In this document: positions 60,699 through 63,254 of the stretch, one piece after another
Numbering within the stretch: position 1 is the stretch's first letter
How the letters are laid out: each line of letters starts with the position of its first letter
Assembly (NCBI GenBank): GCA_905213265.1
Contig: CAJMHR010000008.1
Coordinates: 1-63,254, forward strand
Direction of reading: 5' to 3'
DNA from: an uncultured Collinsella sp.
GTDB taxonomy: Bacteria; Actinomycetota; Coriobacteriia; Coriobacteriales; Coriobacteriaceae
Length of the DNA stretch: 63,254 nt
Notes under the pieces: model-generated
The model's database searches: none
Seen by the model: the letters and a program-made list of their open reading frames with translations, nothing else
Told to the model about the DNA's origin: nothing
Translations under genes and position numbers: made by a program

Positions 60699-60775
60699 GG
60701 CCCGTTCGTCTAGCGGTTTAGGACGCCGCCCTCTCAAGGCGGAGATCACCAGTTCGAATCTGGTACGGGCTACCA
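60699..60775 (+). tRNA. tRNA-Glu (CTC)
   Basis: 77-nt cloverleaf. Acceptor GGCCCGT with ACGGGCT (G-T first pair), anticodon CTC in CTCTCAA between CCGCC and GGCGG, T loop TTCGAAT, CCA encoded. Confidence 0.95.
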
Positions 60776-60797
60776 CTTCTTTTCTGCTGAGGCTTAT

Positions 60798-60874
60798 GGC
60801 CCGTTCGTCTAGCGGTTTAGGACGCCGCCCTCTCAAGGCGGAGATCACCAGTTCGAATCTGGTACGGGCTACCA
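60798..60874 (+). tRNA. tRNA-Glu (CTC), second copy
   Basis: Identical to the copy at 60699-60775, 22 bp downstream of it, with encoded CCA. Confidence 0.95.
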
Positions 60875-60884
60875 CGTATCTGAT

Positions 60885-60916
60885 ACCCGGTCTTCCCACG
60901 GAAGGCCGGGTTTTTT
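60885..60916 (+). terminator. Terminator of the tRNA-Glu operon
   Basis: 12-bp stem (60885-60896 with 60900-60911, one T-G pair), 3-nt loop and six T. Confidence 0.9.
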
Positions 60917-61021
60917 ATCAAACAACCGTCTGCAATTCCCGTTTGAACCAGAGCTTTGCGTTCTGCCTATGGCCCTTACGGGTACAATATCCAAGATATT
61001 TTGACTGTTAGAAGGAGTCTC

Positions 61022-62329
61022 ATGACGGAGTCCTCTCAGCATACGTCTAAGCCCCAGGTCGAGGTTGAGGCCTCGGGTGGAGATGACAATAAGAGCGCAC
61101 GCCGCGGCGCCATCTTTATCGGCGTCGTGCTGGTGGGTTATATCGTCTATCTGGTGGTAACCGGGCAGATGGGGCAGTTCTGGGCCGCTATGTCGAGCGT
61201 CCAGGCGTCATGGCTCGTTGTCGCGTGTCTCTGCATGTTCATGTATCTGTTCTTTGGCATTGTGGCCTATGCGATCGCTGTCTGGCTCGACCCCAATTCA
61301 CCCGTCGGCATCCGCGACCTGATCTCGGTCGAGGCGAGTGGCATCTTCTTTGGCAACCTCACACCTATGATGATGGGCTCGACTCCCGCCCAGATCTACC
61401 GCCTGACCAAGGCGGGCCAAAATGTCGGCGAGGCCGGAGCCACGCAGTTCACGCGCTTTATCGTGTATCAGTTTGGCCTCGTTGCCTGGGGCGCTATCCT
61501 ACTGCTTGCTCGCATGCCGTTTTTTGCCGAGCGCTATGGCGACATGACGCTGCTGTGCGTCTTTAGCTTTGGTGGGCACTGCTGCATCTTGCTGGGCATC
61601 TTCGCCGTCGCGCTCATGCCTAAGACCGTCACGCGCGTCGCCCATTGCATCATCAATTGGCTCGAGCGCATTGGTGTCTCGGCCACTAAGATCGAGGGTT
61701 GGCGCACGTTTGTCGATGGCGAGATCTACTCCTTCTCCGAGAAGTTCAAGCTTTCGGCCGGACATTTTTCTTCCATGCTGCTCACCGTGTTTATCACCAT
61801 GCTGCAGCTCGCGTTTTTCTATCTGGTTCCGTATTTCCTGATGCTTGCCTTTGGCCACCACGAGGTCGACTTTTTCTCTGTCATGGCCGCGAGTGCCTTT
61901 GTCCAGCTGCTGAGCTCTGCGGTCCCCCTGCCCGGTGGAACTGGTGGCGCTGAGGGCGGCTTTGCATTGTTCTTGGGTCATTTCTTTGGGTCGGCTTCGA
62001 CCGCCGGCTATCTGCTGTGGCGCCTCATTACGTTTATTGCGCCGACCATTTTGGCTGCGCCCCTGCTGGGACTTAAGAGCGCCCACAACGAGAGCATCCA
62101 TGCGCGCTGGGATCGCGTGATGCGCAAGCTCGGCCGCACGCCTCAGATGCCCTCTGTGGCCGCGAAGCCGCACCCCGCGAATGCTGTTACCGTTGATCCC
62201 AATAAGCACGCTCAGAAGGCTTCTGGGACTGCTAAGCCGGCTCATAAAGCCTATGTGCGCCAGACAGGCGACGGTATTCGCGTATCTCCGTCGGCACTCA
62301 ATAAGAAGAAGCACCCTAAGTCGCAGTAG
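61022..62329 (+). CDS. UPF0104 / lysylphosphatidylglycerol synthase-type flippase-like membrane protein
   Basis: 435 aa. About eight membrane segments with the UPF0104 (MprF flippase domain) motif LPLPGGTGGAEGGFALF-like at about residues 302-316 and FFGNLTPMMMGSTPAQIYRL near 115. The aminoacyl transferase half of MprF is absent, so it may move lipids across the membrane, not make aminoacyl-PG. The first ~30 and last ~70 residues are polar and basic or disordered. ATG 61022 has AAGGAG upstream, and TACAAT (60983-60988) may be its -10. Confidence 0.85.
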   Translation: MTESSQHTSKPQVEVEASGGDDNKSARRGAIFIGVVLVGYIVYLVVTGQMGQFWAAMSSVQASWLVVACLCMFMYLFFGIVAYAIAVWLDPNSPVGIRDLISVEASGIFFGNLTPMMMGSTPAQIYRLTKAGQNVGEAGATQFTRFIVYQFGLVAWGAILLLARMPFFAERYGDMTLLCVFSFGGHCCILLGIFAVALMPKTVTRVAHCIINWLERIGVSATKIEGWRTFVDGEIYSFSEKFKLSAGHFSSMLLTVFITMLQLAFFYLVPYFLMLAFGHHEVDFFSVMAASAFVQLLSSAVPLPGGTGGAEGGFALFLGHFFGSASTAGYLLWRLITFIAPTILAAPLLGLKSAHNESIHARWDRVMRKLGRTPQMPSVAAKPHPANAVTVDPNKHAQKASGTAKPAHKAYVRQTGDGIRVSPSALNKKKHPKSQ

Positions 62330-62378
62330 GGCAGTCGTGCGTTCTTCATGATGCGGGGCATATTTGTGCTGTATGGGG

Positions 62379-62402
62379 GATAATCCTCTTACGTAGATTA
62401 TC
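62379..62402. promoter_or_regulatory. Candidate TetR operator
   Basis: GATAATC (62379-62385) and GATTATC (62396-62402) form a 7-bp inverted repeat spaced by 10 bp, 44 bp before the regulator start. Typical size for a TetR-family dimer site. Confidence 0.5.
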
Positions 62403-62445
62403 TCTCATCTGTTGATGAATGCTCGCATATCGAAGGGACACGCCC

Positions 62446-63057
62446 ATGGCAACCAGCAAACCGCGTCTTGACCGCCGCATCGTTCGCAGCCGCAATGCCA
62501 TCCTTTCGGCTTTCGAGCGCCTGCTCATGGAAAAGCCGCTGGCAGACATTACGGTGAGCGCCATCGCGCGCGAGGCCAATGTCGACCGCAAAACCTTCTA
62601 CGTGCACTTTGGCACGGTTGACGGCCTGCTCGATGCCATTGCCGTCGATGTGGTGGAGATGATTGTCGACTCGGTCGAGAAAACGCTTGCCTCCATGGAC
62701 GGTGACACCAACGAGCGCGCTCTTGGCGCGGCGGCGACCTTCTTTAAAACCGTTAACGAGGCACTGTGCAACAACTTGGTGCTCAATCGTCAGCTGATCG
62801 AGAATATTCCGCTCGATGATTTTATGGCTCGTCTTCGTGCGCCGCTCGAACGCGAGATTGCCGAGCGCAATCTGCTGCCTCAAGGTCTCAAGGACGAGAT
62901 GTTCGACTACTATCTGGCGTTTTTGCTGTCAGGCATTATCGGTATCTATCGCACGTGGGCGCTGTCTGACGGCTCGGTTCCTATCGAGCGCGTCTCTGAG
63001 GTCGCCAACGACCTGACTCTCAATGGCCTTTCGAGTCTGGAATCTCGCTTGGATTAG
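62446..63057 (+). CDS. TetR/AcrR-family transcriptional regulator
   Basis: 203 aa. N-terminal TetR helix-turn-helix about residues 8-60: RRIVRSRNAILSAFERLL and ITVSAIAREANVDRKTFYVHFG. The C-terminal helical ligand/dimer domain is not assignable to a ligand. It follows the flippase-like gene by 116 bp and may control it, or itself through the inverted repeat upstream. ATG 62446 has GAAGGGA seven bases upstream. Confidence 0.88.
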   Translation: MATSKPRLDRRIVRSRNAILSAFERLLMEKPLADITVSAIAREANVDRKTFYVHFGTVDGLLDAIAVDVVEMIVDSVEKTLASMDGDTNERALGAAATFFKTVNEALCNNLVLNRQLIENIPLDDFMARLRAPLEREIAERNLLPQGLKDEMFDYYLAFLLSGIIGIYRTWALSDGSVPIERVSEVANDLTLNGLSSLESRLD

Positions 63058-63059
63058 GC

Positions 63060-63152
63060 CTAGTTGGGCTCGTCGGCGTGGAAATTCCTGTTCATGAGGT
63101 TCTCCTGCGCCTTGTAGACCTCGCCGGCGTAGGAGCTGTAGCCTGAGGATCC
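63060..63152 (-). pseudogene. IS3-family transposase (orfB-type) remnant
   Basis: Minus strand reads GSSGYSSYAGEVYKAQENLM and then NRNFHADEPN before a stop. The segment YSSYxGE...APENLLxRNFHADxPN is familiar from IS3/IS150-type orfB transposases, just before the usual KWLTDITEF. Here an in-frame TAA precedes it and a TAG replaces the continuation, so it is a short broken fragment. Confidence 0.65.
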
Positions 63153-63208
63153 TTAAAAGAAAGTCCAGTTTATCCTTCCCACTCCAATTGGGAATCCTCC
63201 GATGCGCC

Positions 63209-63250
63209 TTCGCACGCTCGCATGACCTCGATACCATGCGAGCGTGCGAA
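63209..63250. repeat. 16-bp perfect inverted repeat near the window end
   Basis: Arms 63209-63224 and 63235-63250 are exact reverse complements around a 10-nt loop. No T run on the right inside the window. It may be a terminator for a minus-strand gene beyond the edge or part of the mobile-element debris. Confidence 0.6.
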
Positions 63251-63254
63251 CTCG

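Noticed and set aside
1..63254. CRISPR array, prophage or complete insertion sequence
   Set aside because: No series of short direct repeats with regular spacers, no phage structural genes and no intact transposase were seen. The only tandem repeat is the tRNA-Asn unit.
63170..63254. Possible C-terminus of a minus-strand gene (frame open to the window edge, ending TAA at 63170-63172)
   Set aside because: Only 28 codons are visible, they cross the perfect inverted repeat, and no family is recognisable; cannot be supported as a gene.

Overview
The window is a high-GC, gene-dense bacterial chromosome segment. Codon bias is strong, and long antisense open frames therefore run through many genes. 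Gene content and order point to a Coriobacteriia-type actinobacterium, most likely a Collinsella-like gut anaerobe. The evidence is a Gram-positive core gene order (yloU-fakA-recG-rsmD-coaD, rpmF-plsX-acpP-rnc-smc-ftsY-ffh, aroK-aroB-pepP-efp-yqhY-nusB), an ileS T-box, PTS sugar uptake, and no respiratory genes. The genus assignment is inference from layout, not from a database match.

Layout. 1-310: tandem tRNA-Asn copies. 468-15351: envelope, lipid and chromosome housekeeping genes, all on the + strand (fatty acid kinase, recG, rsmD, coaD, L32, plsX, acpP, RNase III, SMC, FtsY, Ffh). 15467-16231: a minus-strand DUF134/NifX-type fusion with its own palindromic operators. 16398-20273: thyA-folA, an RNA methyltransferase and a MATE exporter. 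20358-24500: cobalamin adenosyltransferase, ftsH, a DUF523 protein and an iron-type alcohol/glycerol dehydrogenase. 24643-29640: T-box, ileS, lspA and an RluA-family synthase. 29723-37720: glycosyltransferase, orphan A24 peptidase, dGTPase-like protein, RarA, a SigB-type sigma factor with an RsbW-like partner, an AI-2E family permease and a small AT-rich membrane ORF. 37915-51033: alaS, ruvX, mltG, YqeG-like phosphatase, aroK, degenerate aroB-like gene, pepP, efp, yqhY, nusB, xseB, tlyA, nadK and recN. 51093-58981: a fructose-type PTS locus (divergent RpiR regulator, EIIBCA, HPr, EI and two PfkB sugar kinases). 59177-63057: CCA-adding enzyme, two tRNA-Glu genes, a UPF0104 flippase-like protein and a TetR regulator. 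The window ends in a decayed IS3-type transposase fragment.

How the genes work together. The PTS block is a complete local phosphorelay: EI passes phosphate to HPr, then to EIIA/EIIB, and imports a ketohexose as its 1-phosphate. The PfkB kinases would then make the bisphosphate. SRP (Ffh) and its receptor (FtsY) sit with SMC. FakA, PlsX, ACP and RNase III form the usual phospholipid-precursor neighbourhood.

Most unusual features: long intergenic inverted repeats, two of which have the same core and compensatory stem changes; a DUF134-NifX fusion that also carries a strong internal ribosome-binding site before its NifX half; an AroB-like protein that appears to have lost its zinc ligands; an RsbW-like protein without the usual N-box asparagine; and two non-identical tandem PfkB kinases.
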